Program-made: the position numbers and the translations under genes
The notes under the pieces: generated by a model
Told to the model about the DNA's origin: nothing
What the model saw: the letters and a program-made list of their open reading frames with translations, nothing else
The model's database searches: none
Shown here: positions 45,357-57,085 of the stretch, one piece after another
Layout: each line of letters begins with the position of its first letter
How positions within the stretch are numbered: the first letter of the stretch is position 1
DNA from: Triplophysa rosa
Taxonomy: Eukaryota; Chordata; Actinopteri; Cypriniformes; Nemacheilidae
NCBI RefSeq assembly: GCF_024868665.1
Contig: NC_079898.1
Span: 10,973,458 to 11,037,457, forward strand
DNA: 64,000 nucleotides
Direction of reading: 5' to 3'

Positions 45357-48300
45357 AAATAGCTTATCCAGTATGATATTGCCAGGATGCAAATAATGTG
45401 GTTAAGCATTTAAGATGGTCACAAGCTTAACCACATTAGCTGGCCGAGGCTCTTTTCGGTAGCACGGTGAGACATATTTTATTCATTCATTTCTTCGATA
45501 CAGTGTTTATTAAAGGACAAAGGGATTAATTTTGTAAAGGACAGCAGAGGCAAGCTGAACTTACAGTGGGGATAAAAACATCATGGCAGAATGCAAACAC
45601 GTCCGAAGCTCATCAAAACTGAGTTTGTTGGGAGACGCACATAAATGCACACCCACTGATGCCAGGCTGACATTTTCTAATTAAACCTGGTGTGTGTTGT
45701 GCCGTAGAGATGAAAGCTCTTTTTCCTTTACTGTGAGATTCTCGTTCGTAGTCCTCACATGCACCGCAGCAAGGCCAGGGCAGGCTGAGAATAAGTATAC
45801 GTTGCAGATATAGTTGAGAAAACTGTATAGAAGCAGAGACTACGAATATCACCCTAGGAAAGATGTGCATTATAGCAGCAAAGAAACCAGAAGGAAGATG
45901 CAAGCACCTCATTATAGAGCTTTTTGTCTGGATATTATCACTATATACAGTACGTTACATTACACACGTGTGGACAATGTGCGCTGAAATGCTCCTCATC
46001 ATGTATAACTACCATCAGAGGAGATGAAAAGAGAGAAAACTAGAAAATTAGAGCAGATGAGAAGGAGAGATAGAGGTAGGAAGAGAGCATTTGAGAGGGG
46101 AATAAATGGGTTCGGACTTGAAGCCAAGAATGTACTTTGTGCCTTTAAACCACACTGAAAGGAAAAGAGTAGATTGAGGAAAAGAGCAATGAGGTGTAGT
46201 GGAGAGAGTATTCATAGCCCGTGTGTTCACACTTTGAGCCCTGCTTTCACTAGATGGGTGAAATCTCTTGATTTATCTGCTTTACGTAGATTTTTCGCCT
46301 TGTGTCTTCGCTTCTCTTTTTGCTTGTGTATATGTGAATGTGCATTTGGACTTATGTTGTGAGACTTTTTCATCTACAAGAAGAAATATTTTCCATGCCT
46401 TTGTTTCTAGGAAGTGGCTAGACCTGTGTTGACAAAATATGTCCTTCAGTAAATGTGAATTTGTTTCAGCCTACCTATTAATGCATTTGTTTGTGACAAT
46501 GATATACAATATGGGTATAGAATGTAGTAGTGGTTTACTACTTAATGAATAATTCATTGTATGCTATACACAGTATACTGCCTGCTGTTTGTAAAAACAC
46601 TAAATGAAACAGTATGCATTTGCAACGATAAACATTTCAAACAGTTGTTGTCAAGTAATGTGTCAAGAAGACACCATTACAGTTTAATTATCTCCAGTTG
46701 TCACACTGGAAATGGAAAGTCAAAGTCAACACCATTGCATTGTGGGACACTGTATTCTGTGCAGTGTGCTCTGTTGTAAATGTCGTAGGCCTTTTGGGTA
46801 TTCTGTGCATAGGAAGTCCGTGTATGTGGCTGTTTCTTTAAAATCTGTCACTTTCATGTCCCAGAGGTTGGTTTTTTAAATATCAATGTTTTTCTTCTTT
46901 TTATATGAAGGTCACAATAAAACTTGGAAATGTTCTACAACTTCTTCACAGATTTTTGATACTTTTAAAATAATTTTTTAAAAGTTATTTTACGTATATA
47001 TTTTGTTGTTTTATCTTGATCTGACTTTAAACCTAAATGTAGGATACTTTCCATACTATCCATAAATTCCTTTCCATTTTGAGTTTCCATTCCTTTGACA
47101 TTTTGTTTATTGCCTAGATGCTAATGTATTAGATATTATATAGTTTCGTCTATTTATAGAAGTGCTTTTATGCTTTTCCACAAGTTCATTAGGACCAGGT
47201 CTAGGGGGAGTCACATTTTCCTTGGGCCCTGAAAAATGTCCAGATGACAATACAAACAATTAAATATTAAGTACTTTTCATTTATATTATCTATTAAATA
47301 ATGATTTGTCAATTTAATCAAAGAAAAATGTTAAAATTATGCAATGAACCGTCATTATATTGCTAGAAAAATGTATGTCCAACCAAAATAACAAACAGCT
47401 TGTTGGAACTATAAGCTCTTCTTCTGTATGCAAAATATCAGTCATTTAATAATTGCAATCTAATATATCCAATATATTCTACAAAAATGCACAAGGCCAA
47501 AAAAGCCCACATTTGGAAAACCACCCTTACATGTATGTAACTGCAATAATAGTGAGTAGTATACTAATACGGTACTGTTTGGAAAAAAGCCACCATCTGT
47601 AAAAGGAAAAAGACAAATAGATCTGACCAATTTAGAAAAAAACACGAATTTATTTTAATCAAAATATTTCACTTCTTTGAACACGTGATGTCCCTTTCCC
47701 CTCTGTGTTTGTGAAATATTCTTGTTTCACAGAGGGAAGATAATCGTGAGAATTAGAGAGCTCATCTAATGGTGTTAGATGATTTGAATACTGTCAGAAG
47801 AGAATGAGGGTGTGAATATAGATATAGAACTTTTCAGAAAGATTTTACCCTCAATAGATGCGTCAAAGACTGTATGCGTGTGCATGTGTGCGTTTGTATG
47901 TGCGAATATGTGGGAGCAAATTAATTTGCAGATGCCAGTGCATCACATTACTTTTCAGCAAATGTTATGAGTGTGAGGACAATGACAAGACATTCATGGA
48001 GAAATTTCATATTCATCAGTAGTGTCAGACATCAAAGACCTGTCTGTCAAAGCAAAGATAGAGAGAGAAATAGAGAGAGGGAGGGAGATGTTAGGCAACA
48101 ATGCCACTTTGAGTGTCATGTTGAATACAAACTTTCCTTATAGTTTAGAGTAAAAACTTTTTCCTCATCTAATCTTGTTGTGCGTGTTTATTTGCTTAAT
48201 CTTTAATAATTAAGCAAATGTGTTTGCTTTTCTGTCTGCAAACGAGGGGCTCAAAGAAGTGATTCAAGTTGGAGTTATTATAGTCTTTTAGAGCTAATGC

Positions 48301-48947
48301 ATAATTATAAAAAGCAAGATACAGGTGTAAAAATACAGGTGAAACTGTACAGATGGAGTTGGGCAGGGCGGATACCAGACTGATACCAGAGAGTTCCAAA
48401 AACATACGTTTATGACCTTCATTTATCATCGCCACAAGTTTTTAAGAGATCAAACATAAAATTTTAATTGACTCCTTTCTGCTCAGTATATTGGTTTAAT
48501 TCTAGATAGTAATACAAGTAAGAAAATTAGTCTCTCAGTGTTCGTAAAGATCGTAAAAGTGCATTTCTGTTGACTTTACCCCTAAGATATCTGTCTAAGG
48601 CAGCGTATGAGAGCCCATGCACATATGCACAAATCATAATTATAGCATTACAGAGAATATTAAAAGAGCCGGAGAAGAGTGAATATGAAATCAAACAAGA
48701 TATGCTGCAATTCCAAAAGATTTCAGTCAGACTTAAATATACATTTTTCTATAACAGACAATTGCAGACACACAGATTATTCACTAAGCGTCTGATGTAT
48801 GTTACAAGCAAGCACTTGCCATATTACATGACTCAATTTGATTTGAATGGGGCGCAGAAGTTTTTACACAAAGTTGTGTTTTTGGTTTATGGAAAGTTTG
48901 GCAGGTTTGTGGCACCAAGTTAGTAAAGAAGATATTTAAAATCAGAA
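45357..48947. other. Intergenic DNA without recognisable genes
   Basis: Long unique-looking stretch. The open frame 48570-48923 (117 codons) has no recognisable motif. No RNA gene seen. Confidence 0.35.
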
Positions 48948-49257
48948 TGTAATAAGGTTCAAACGGAAGGAAGGAGGTGGGAACCGGCGAACATTCAAAA
49001 CATTTAATCAAAAATAAATACACCAAAAATACAAAAGCAACGGTAACACCTGCCGGCAACACAAACATAAACAAAACTTAACTAATGTCCGGGCCCGGTC
49101 CTCTCTCGCCGTATGCTCCTGCCGCTCGGCCTTTTATGCTTCCGATCTCCTCCGTGGGAGATACGAGGCCGGTGGTGCCCAGCTGACGCTCATTATCAAT
49201 CGCATCACCGGCCTCGCTTGCTCCTCCCACGGCTCTCGTCACGCCTCCCTCGTCACA
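48948..49257 (-). repeat. LTR (310 bp)
   Basis: On the - strand TGTGACGAGGGAGGCGTGAC at the start, ATAAAAGG promoter box (rc at 49130-49139), ATTAAA signal and CTTATTACA end. TG and CA termini as in LTRs. Confidence 0.65.
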
Positions 49258-49645
49258 TACCCCCATCGCCCCTCACAGGACTGTGCCTACTCCCCCCCCG
49301 GGGGGCCAGTCCCAATGGCCCCAGCGCCTGGGGGAATGGACCGACGAGACGAGAGAACGGAGACGGAAGCACCAGGGGCGACAGGGGCAGGAGAGAGAAG
49401 AAAAAAAAAATTGTCCGGTTCCCCGACACGCTGTCGCTCGGTCCTCAACCAGCCGAGAGGCTCTTCCTCGTGGTGCCATGCGGTGGTACTGGACGCTCCC
49501 TCGCTCCTCCTCCGCCCCCTGGCAGCTGGCGATGGCTCCTCCGGATGAGGGCAGCCGGCAGGAAGTCCCCCGCTTCCTGCTCCTCCCCTACGCGGCGGAT
49601 GGCAGCAGGCTCCGGCCCATGGCAAGCGGGGCTCTTTTTTTTTAA

Positions 49646-49801
49646 CATTCAAAACATTTAATCAAAAATAAATACACCAAAAATACAAAAGTAACAAGCC
49701 GGCAGCCCCTCGCGGATGACTGCCGGCAACACAAACATAAACATAAACAAAACTTAACTAATGTCTCCTCCCATTGCTCTCGTCACGCCTCCCTCGTCAC
49801 A
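49646..49801 (-). repeat. Second LTR copy, cut at ATGTT with an A-run
   Basis: Matches the LTR at 48948-49257 at its start (CTCGTCACGCCTCCCTCGTC on +) and near its end (ATTCAAAACATTTAATCAAA). The middle is missing. Where the full LTR continues into CGCCGG, this copy passes into a run of A on the - strand. Confidence 0.6.
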
Positions 49802-51680
49802 TAGAACTAGGGGTGTCGAGTGGAGGTTCCGGTGGACACGAGTTATTGGTGTCCTTGCTGAGGGGTGGCCCACTGGAACAAACAGAGATGTGTGCAATTG
49901 TAGTAGTGTTGTCTGGGGATTGTCTGCAAATGCTCCAACAATCTATCTTTACTTGCCTGTCCAAGATGTATCATTAAAAATTTGATATATTGCTTTCTGA
50001 GCTTGGGCTGTAAAACAATCGGTACGGACCTGCATTGCTTTTGGATGGACAATTTCTCTGATATCTTCTTTCAGACAATTTAAGAATCACACTTTTTGGT
50101 AAATATATTGTCAGTCCAAAAACACCATGTGAACGCAAATTCTGATTTTGATAAATCTGAAAAGTGACCATTTAATTCTGCTGTTGTCAGATACAATAAA
50201 ACAGCATGGGTAATATTGATTGACAGATGGAGTGATGCTTTGTCCTCCGCCCGCTAGACAAATCATTATGAGAATTTAGCGCAAAGGGGCAAATTTTGAC
50301 TACTTGTGCTAAATCTATGCCACAAATGCAAACATTCAGAAGTCAGACACACGACACTTCCCATGATCCTTCACTGCACCCTGGGCGACTGGGTTTTGTT
50401 TGTGTGGTGGAGTGCAGACTTTCTAAAAACAATTTTTACAGTGTTCTCAGAATCCAAACTTTTGATGTGATATCTCATGTTCTCGATATTTGTTGTTTCA
50501 TCTGTGTTTGTGTTATTTCATGCTGTGGTTAGGAATAATATTAAATGTGAGCATGTCAACCTCTAGGGAGGAAAAATCGCAGAAATGTCAAACAAGCAGG
50601 GAGAGATGGAGGAGGGGGAGTTGGGGAGAGACAAGAGTGAAACAAATCATCATATATTGTATGTATAGTTCTGAACACTCAGACAAGATACACTCAGAAC
50701 ATCAAAAGCAGGGTTCAAACAATGAGAGAAAAGGGAGACTAGGCATTCAGGCTAATTCATTATGATCATATTATATAATTACTGTCTGAATGAACATTCT
50801 ACACAGATTCATATTAAGTCAAAGTACAACAGCAGTGATCCACACATCCATAATATATAAACCCACGCCAGACTATAAAGTGCCTTCGCTTTATCTCGCT
50901 GTTTGCTCTCATGTAATCTGTTTTAGCTGGCGCAAGATTCACTCTGTTATTTATGCGATGCTACGAAAGCATGTCTACAATAACACTGATCTTTAGGCTG
51001 GAATGTGAAATTATATTAGCAGAAAATAAATCTTGTAATAAAGAACATGTTCTTTTATTAATAGGAGTCAGGGTCTCTGTCTGAATGGTTTAATTGTCCC
51101 AGATTCAATTAAAAAATTTTAACTGTAAAAAAAAAGGTTTTTAGTAATATGCTTAAAAATGTGCTAAAAGTCGCTCTGAGAGAATGCATTCAAAGATTTT
51201 TTAAGCAGGCTTATGTGAATTAAATGTGAACAAATCTTTTAATTTTGAATGTAAAATTAAATTTAAATTTGAACTCCAAAGAAACCCCTCCAGATGTCTG
51301 CAGTTATTCATGAAGGTTTACACAAGAAATGCATGTTTATTTATTAAATGTTTTGCACATATTTATTAAGCTTTTTGCAACTTGCATTTCTATAAACATG
51401 TATTAAACACATTTAAATGTCTTCCAGCAAAATTCTGAAACATTTCTCCCAAAATCAGTGAAGATAGATTTACCAATGAGTTCCACAATAAAACAGATAT
51501 TGAGCCAAAAATGTTCAAAAACCTTAAAAAAGATTTTAATTTAAAGGAGCTCCTTTTATTCAACAGTCCAACAAAGTGTGTCAGGCCAGTTTATTTTTTG
51601 TTTTATGCAGAAATTGCATTGTTTGCTCAACCTAAATGAAAATCCATTTTTCTTGTCTTTATTTTATTATTAAGTTTATT
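49802..51680. other. Intergenic DNA without recognisable genes
   Basis: AT-rich, no supported feature. Confidence 0.35.
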
Positions 51681-51689
51681 TATTTTATT

Positions 51690-52242
51690 TAGCCTTGTTG
51701 TGCAAGTTCTCTGGAGCTTGTGCAGAGGCAGCAGCTTTTGCCAGAGGGGAACTGGAATCCCCTGGTTGGGCCTGGGTTCTCCTGAGGTTTTTTTTCTCGA
51801 TTAGAGTTTTGGGTTCCTCGCCACCATTTGCATACTGTTTTTGCACTATCTGCCTGACCGGGGGGGCTGCTTTAGAATCTTAAAGTTTTACTTAATTAAT
51901 ATTGCATATAGGAATTTATTATCTGTTATATTTGACCTGTGCTTCTCTCTCCTTTATCCTAATTGTGTGCTCTCACTGAGCGTGTGTGTGTGTGCGTACT
52001 TGTCTGTGTACGTACGTGTGTGTGTGTGTCTCTGTGTCTGTGTGTGTTGGTGCGTGTTGTGTGTGTGGAGTGTTTTGTGTGTGGGTGTGTCTGTCTTCTG
52101 TGTTTTCAACCTTTTCTTGTTTTTGCAGGTACAACTTTGATTGTTTTGCTTGTAGTCAATGTGTCTCATGTACAGCTGCTTTGTAACAATGAAAATTGTA
52201 AAAGCGCTATATAAATAAAGTTGAGTTGAGTTGAGTTGAGTT
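51690..52242 (+). repeat. Non-LTR retroelement 3' end with (TTGAG)n tail
   Basis: CTCCTGAGGTTTTTTTTCTC and GGGTTCCTCGCCACCA are followed by GTAAAAGCGCTATATAAATA and four to five TTGAG units (52217-52242). This is a common teleost 3' tail arrangement. A GT-rich microsatellite (51979-52090) sits inside it. Class not certain. Confidence 0.45.
51979..52090. repeat. GT-rich microsatellite
   Basis: Interrupted TG repeats. Overlapping open frames here are low complexity. Confidence 0.85.
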
Positions 52243-53785
52243 TATTACTGTAGCCTACTGCCAATGCGAAATTCATGTCGAAAATAATATAACCAAACGT
52301 CACAAAAATCGATCTTGAAATGATTTGTAGAGAAACTAAACATTCCCATTTAAACAGAAGAGTGTATCTCTCTAGAATTATAGGAAGGGCAGCAGTCCAT
52401 TATTTTATGTTTTCAAGTTTGCATTTACTGCAATATTGCAGTACCTGTGGATCTGACAGCTCGGATTAATAGTCACATAAAGAATCTTCCCTCACTGATA
52501 TAATTAGCTAAATTTTATTTATAAATTTTATCTTATTTGACCTTGACAACTTTAACACAAAGGCTGGAAAGATTTGTCACTGCAGCCAAGTCCAGAGCTG
52601 TTCCTGCAGGACATCCATAAATGACAGTGTACCGATCAGCTTTGCTCCATTAAACCCAGCAGTGGACCTCAAAAAATAACTTTCCAAAATTGTCTAAATT
52701 GTCCAATAATAGAAAATGTGTGTAAATTGTGTATTTGTGACCAGTGTATTTGTGACCAGTGATTTTAGCAGTTTAGCATGTGTTTAAATATCCAAGGGCA
52801 TACTGATAGATTATACCTCTGATTATTCATATAAGACTTTTTTATCTGTATCCAGTGAAGTAGTAAGTTTGAACCCCACAAGAAGCGAGTCATGAGACAT
52901 CGTTGTGCCTTTCTGGACTTGTGCACTTAATTTCACCAAAAATGACAATTCATATTTTTTCATGAAATATTGCAGCGTTTATAGTAAATAGCTTATCAAT
53001 GTGGGTCATTTTCTTTTTTAAATTCATGTACCCTCATGATCTTCAGTTAAAATCTGAAAATGCAGTTCCGCAGTGAAATGACTATCCATCTCAAATGACG
53101 TAAATTAGATGGCTTGGCCAGAGCATCCGTTAACTCCTCCCCTTCAACTGTCAGTCTGCTGCCAGCTTCATTTCAAAATCAATGCAACGGCTGTTTTTAC
53201 ACATCCAATCAATTCGCAGTGAAAATCGCAACCCACGGCCATTAATTTTCTTCTGTGAAATTCCTTTTCTCTCGGAAATGTGTCAGAATACAGAAGTAAA
53301 AACGACAGCAACTTCCAGTTCACAGGGACTTTAAAGAACAAGAGCTCTGTCAAGAGTGCTAAGAGCACTATCACTACACAAGCACCCTAGCAAACATTAC
53401 AGACAACAACTTGTAAGTAGTGAAGCAAGTTTTACATTGTTTATCATGGGCATAGTGTCTGAACTTTTGATCATCCCTTGTATGTTTTGCGATCGCATTC
53501 TGGAGGCAGCTCGCATGAGCAGCGGAACGGGGATACTCCCGGTGCTCCAGACGGTGAGCTCCGCCATCTCACGATAGCGTTGTATAAAAAAGCTTTTTTT
53601 TTTTTACACAGGACTGGCGGGAAATGTGCATTGATACTCCTTCATTCTTCATGTTATGTGGTTTACTTTGATAGGTGAACATGTCTTTGTAGTGTTAAGA
53701 GAGGGAAAGTTATGAGTGATCTTTTGCAGCTCTGCCGGCATGATGTTAAACATCAGCTAAACACTATAAATCGTTATTTTTCAGC
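52243..53785. other. Intergenic DNA, perhaps old repeat
   Basis: No gene. Words near 53090-53400 (CATTTCAAAATCAATGCAAC) recall a dispersed cyprinid repeat, without clear ends. Confidence 0.3.
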
Positions 53786-54580
53786 AATAATGTCACGAAC
53801 TGCTCTGAGACTTGAAGAGGTGAAGATCTAAATGCAGCTTTAATCCACAAACAACACAGGCAATGGTCAGGGCAGGCAGAAAGCAGGCATAAACGATATA
53901 ACAGTCAAAGGTCGGGGCAGGCAACAGAGGTTCCAAACGATAAACAAAGCTGATAAACAAAGCCAAGAATCAAAACACAAGTAATCCAATAGAAGAAGGC
54001 TCAGAAATGCAGTGTGACACAAACAAGACTTCACAATGACAGAAAGATTGAACCAGGCATATATTGAAAGAGGTAATTACACACAGGTGAGAATGATCAG
54101 TGCTCCGGGCAATGGGTTATGGGAAATGTAGTGTGAATAATGAAAGTCCGGGTGATCGGGAGTGTGCTCTCTTGTGGAGCACGAGGGCACTTAGGGGTGG
54201 GAATATTTTGGTACCTCACGATTCGATTTATATTGATTCTTGGGGTCACGATTCGATTAAAAATCGATTCATGATTTTTTATTTTTAATAACGATTCTTT
54301 CTCAAAATTAGATGTGATACATGTTTAGCCCCTTAACTGGTGCTGTCCCGGATTACTTTAAGATTTTGCATGTGAATTCTAGGGGTGTAATGGTTCAAAT
54401 TACTCATGGTTCGGTTTGTGTCACGGTTTTAGGGTTTCGGTTCGGTTCGAATTGTGCTATGTTCAGGGAAAAGGGACTACTAACACATAAAAATAAGAAC
54501 AAATAATCAAGCTACAAGTAACAGCACCAATAAAACAACAGAGCAAAGCAGAAAATTAAATAAGATACTGTATATATACC

Positions 54581-54946
54581 TGTTAAATTTCTTGTTCCTT
54601 ACGAACACTAAATTTCTGGATCACCAGTAAAATCAAATCATAAATAGGTTGGATGTTGTGAGAGAATTCTTCTGCAGATCTGGGAGCACAAAAACAAGAC
54701 ACAGAGAGGCATCAAGCTTTTGAACTCATTTATTCTAGAAACTAAAAGTCTTTATATACGGTGCCAAAAGACATCTGGCAGGTTTCATATGTCCAGGGGT
54801 TCACAGAATGACCAAATAAGGTATAGCAGTTCGGACAAAAAATGTTTAGCTTAGAAGGAATCCCCTCCTCCCAGGAATAGCCAGAAGGCATCCCTTCCTC
54901 CTACCCTCCTATTATATATAGCCAGTAATGTAAAGTGAGCTTAACA
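54581..54946 (-). repeat. Solo LTR-like sequence, retrovirus/ERV style
   Basis: On the - strand it runs TGTTAAGCTCAC to GAAATTTAACA, with a TATATAAAG box (rc 54750-54761) and AATAAA downstream (rc 54729-54734). This order and spacing are those of an LTR promoter and poly(A) site. No flanking duplication is visible. It sits exactly where the gypsy pol loses its 5' part, so a recombination event may be involved. Confidence 0.5.
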
Positions 54947-57085
54947 CTTCACTTCAAGTTGTCAGGTTCAGACCCTTTGATTCTCCCACCCATGAGTGGT
55001 TGCTGTGTAAAGGGTGAAGTGGAAGCAACAGAGCCATTAGGGCATGGGATTCTGATGATGGATGCCTCCTCTGTAAATTCATTGCCAGCAGGAGTTCTGG
55101 TCCAGTCGGTAGTAGTTCCAAGTGATATACTAAAAAACAATAACTTTGTTGTGCCTATACAGAATGAGTCACTAAAGGAGGTGGTCATACCTGTGGGAAC
55201 TGTTATTGGTCACTTGTTCACTACTGATCCAGTAAACCCCGTGTCTGTGAATGAGGGCTGTGACAAGACACTTGACCCTAACTTGTTTAACTTCGGGGAT
55301 TCACCGATTTCAGAGGAGTGGAAGGAAAGATTGCGGAAACAACTGAGCAAAAGGACAAATGTCTTTTCCAGTCACGAGTGGGATGTAGGACTTGCTAAAT
55401 GAGTAGAGCATAGAATCTGCCTTTCTGATCCAAGACCCTTTCGGGAGCGCTCTAGAAGGATCACACCCGCTGACATAGATGATGTAAGAAAGCATCTACA
55501 AGAGCTGCATGCCGCAGGTATTATCAGTGAGTGTCGCAGTCCATACGCATCCCCCATAGTTATTGCAAGGAAGAGGAACGGAGCTGTTAGGATGTGTATC
55601 GATTACAGGACCCTTAATACAAGAACAGTTCCTGACCAATACACAACTCCAAAGATTGATGAGGCTCTGGACTGTCTCGCTGGTAGTCAGTGGTTTTCGG
55701 TCCTCGATTTGCGAAGTGGTTATTACCAGATAGCCATGGCCAATGAGGACAAGGAAAAGACTGCTTTTATCTGCCCACTGGGCTTTTACCAATTTGAACG
55801 AATGCCACAAGGAATCATGGGAGCTCCCAAGACTTTTCAAAGGCTTATGGAGAAAGCCATCGGAGATATGAATCTACTCCAAGTCTTAGTCTATTTGGAT
55901 GATGTCATAGTCTTTGGGAGGTCGTTGGAGGAACACGAAGAAAGACTTCTTAAAGTCTTGGATCGTCTGGAAGAAGCTGGGTTAAAGGTATCGCTGGACA
56001 AGTGTCAGTTCTGCTTGCCCCTTGTTAAGTATGTTGGACACATTGTGTCTAAAGAAGGGATAGCAACGGACCCAGAAAAGGTAGCAGCTGTGACTAGTTG
56101 GCCTCAGCCAACCAACTTAAAGGCTCTGAGATCATTTCTTGGCTTCTGTGGATATTATCGCCGATTTATTGCAAATTATTCAGCTATTGTAAGGCCATTG
56201 ACTGAGCTTACCAAGGGTTATGCACCAACACAGAAAGGAAAGAAGCATGTCAAAGAAAAGCACACTGCATACCTTAAGGAGTCTGAGCCGTTTGGGGAAC
56301 GGTGGGACCAGGCTAGTACGAATGCATTTAATCAGATAATTATCTGCCTTACCAACGCTCCTGTTCTGGCATTCGCTGACCCCAGCAAGCCCTACTTTCT
56401 TCATGTGGATGCCAGCTTGACAGGCCTTGGTGCAGTACTTTATCAGGAGTATCCAGAGGGGCTACGCCCTGTGGCGTTTGCTAGCCGAAAGTTGAGACCT
56501 TCGGAGCAGAAGTACACCATACACCAACTTGAATTTCTGGCACTTAAATGGGCCGTTGTGGACAAGTACCACGATTATCTATACGGAGCTAAGTTCACTG
56601 TCAGAACTGACAACAACCCACTTACGTATGTCTTAAATTCTGCTAAGTTGAACGCCACAGGTCACAGGTGGTTAGCAGCATTGGCAACGTATGAGTTCAG
56701 CATTCAATACCGGCCTGGAAGAAATAACACAGATGCTGATTTACTGTCCAGGAAATACATGGATGACAAAGTTGGTGATTGGAGAGACATACCTGCACCT
56801 GGAGTGAAAACCATATGTCAGAGAGTTTGCCTCCATCTGTCTACCGAGGCAAGTCAGCGGTGTGTAGAACAGCTAGGTGCCCCACCTGAATCTATCCCTG
56901 AGGCTTATGCTTATCCAACAAGGTTAGAGCTGAAGTCATTGGAGCTGATTTCGAAACCTGAATTGATAAGAGCTCAGTATGAAGATCCAGTGTTGAGACA
57001 GGCAATTGCTGCTGTGAAGGAGAGAAGATGGTCCCACAAAGTGGTGGACCCTGAGTTAGTCACGCTGAAACATGAAGCTGGATGA
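54947..57085 (+). pseudogene. Gypsy pol, RT and RNase H part, one internal stop
   Basis: One frame, interrupted by TGA at 55400-55402 and ended by TGA at 57083-57085. Domains in order: a pre-RT spacer; RT with VRMCIDYRTLNTRTVP, VLDLRSGYYQIAM (motif A, aspartate near 55706), RMPQGIMGAPKTFQRL (motif B) and VYLDDVIVFGR (YLDD at 55892-55903); the tether with SFLGFCGYYRRFIANYS; RNase H with LHVDASLTGLGAVLYQ, HQLEFLALKWAVVDKYHDY and TVRTDNNPLTYVL; then YRPGRNNTDADLLSR. All catalytic boxes look intact. Both stops are TGA, as arise from CGA by C-to-T change. No protease motif precedes it. Confidence 0.9.

Larger units (their letters stand above)
48948..49801 (-). mobile_element. LTR retroelement remnant with short internal region
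   Basis: Two LTR copies in direct orientation on the - strand: a full one at 48948-49257 and a shortened one at 49646-49801, with about 390 bases of GC-rich sequence between. Next to the full LTR the - strand reads GGCGATGGGGGTA, a plausible polypurine tract. The flanks CAGAA (48943-48947) and TAGAA (49802-49806) agree at 4 of 5. No pol. It could be an internally deleted or non-autonomous element. Confidence 0.6.

Noticed and set aside
48570..48923. Open frame of 117 codons
   Set aside because: No motif, no splice-like context, and AT-rich codon use; cannot be supported as a gene.
49113..49661. Several long GC-rich open frames on both strands
   Set aside because: High GC content removes stops by chance; they cross an LTR boundary and overlap each other on both strands.
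51954..52214. Overlapping Cys/Val-rich open frames
   Set aside because: Translations of a GT microsatellite.
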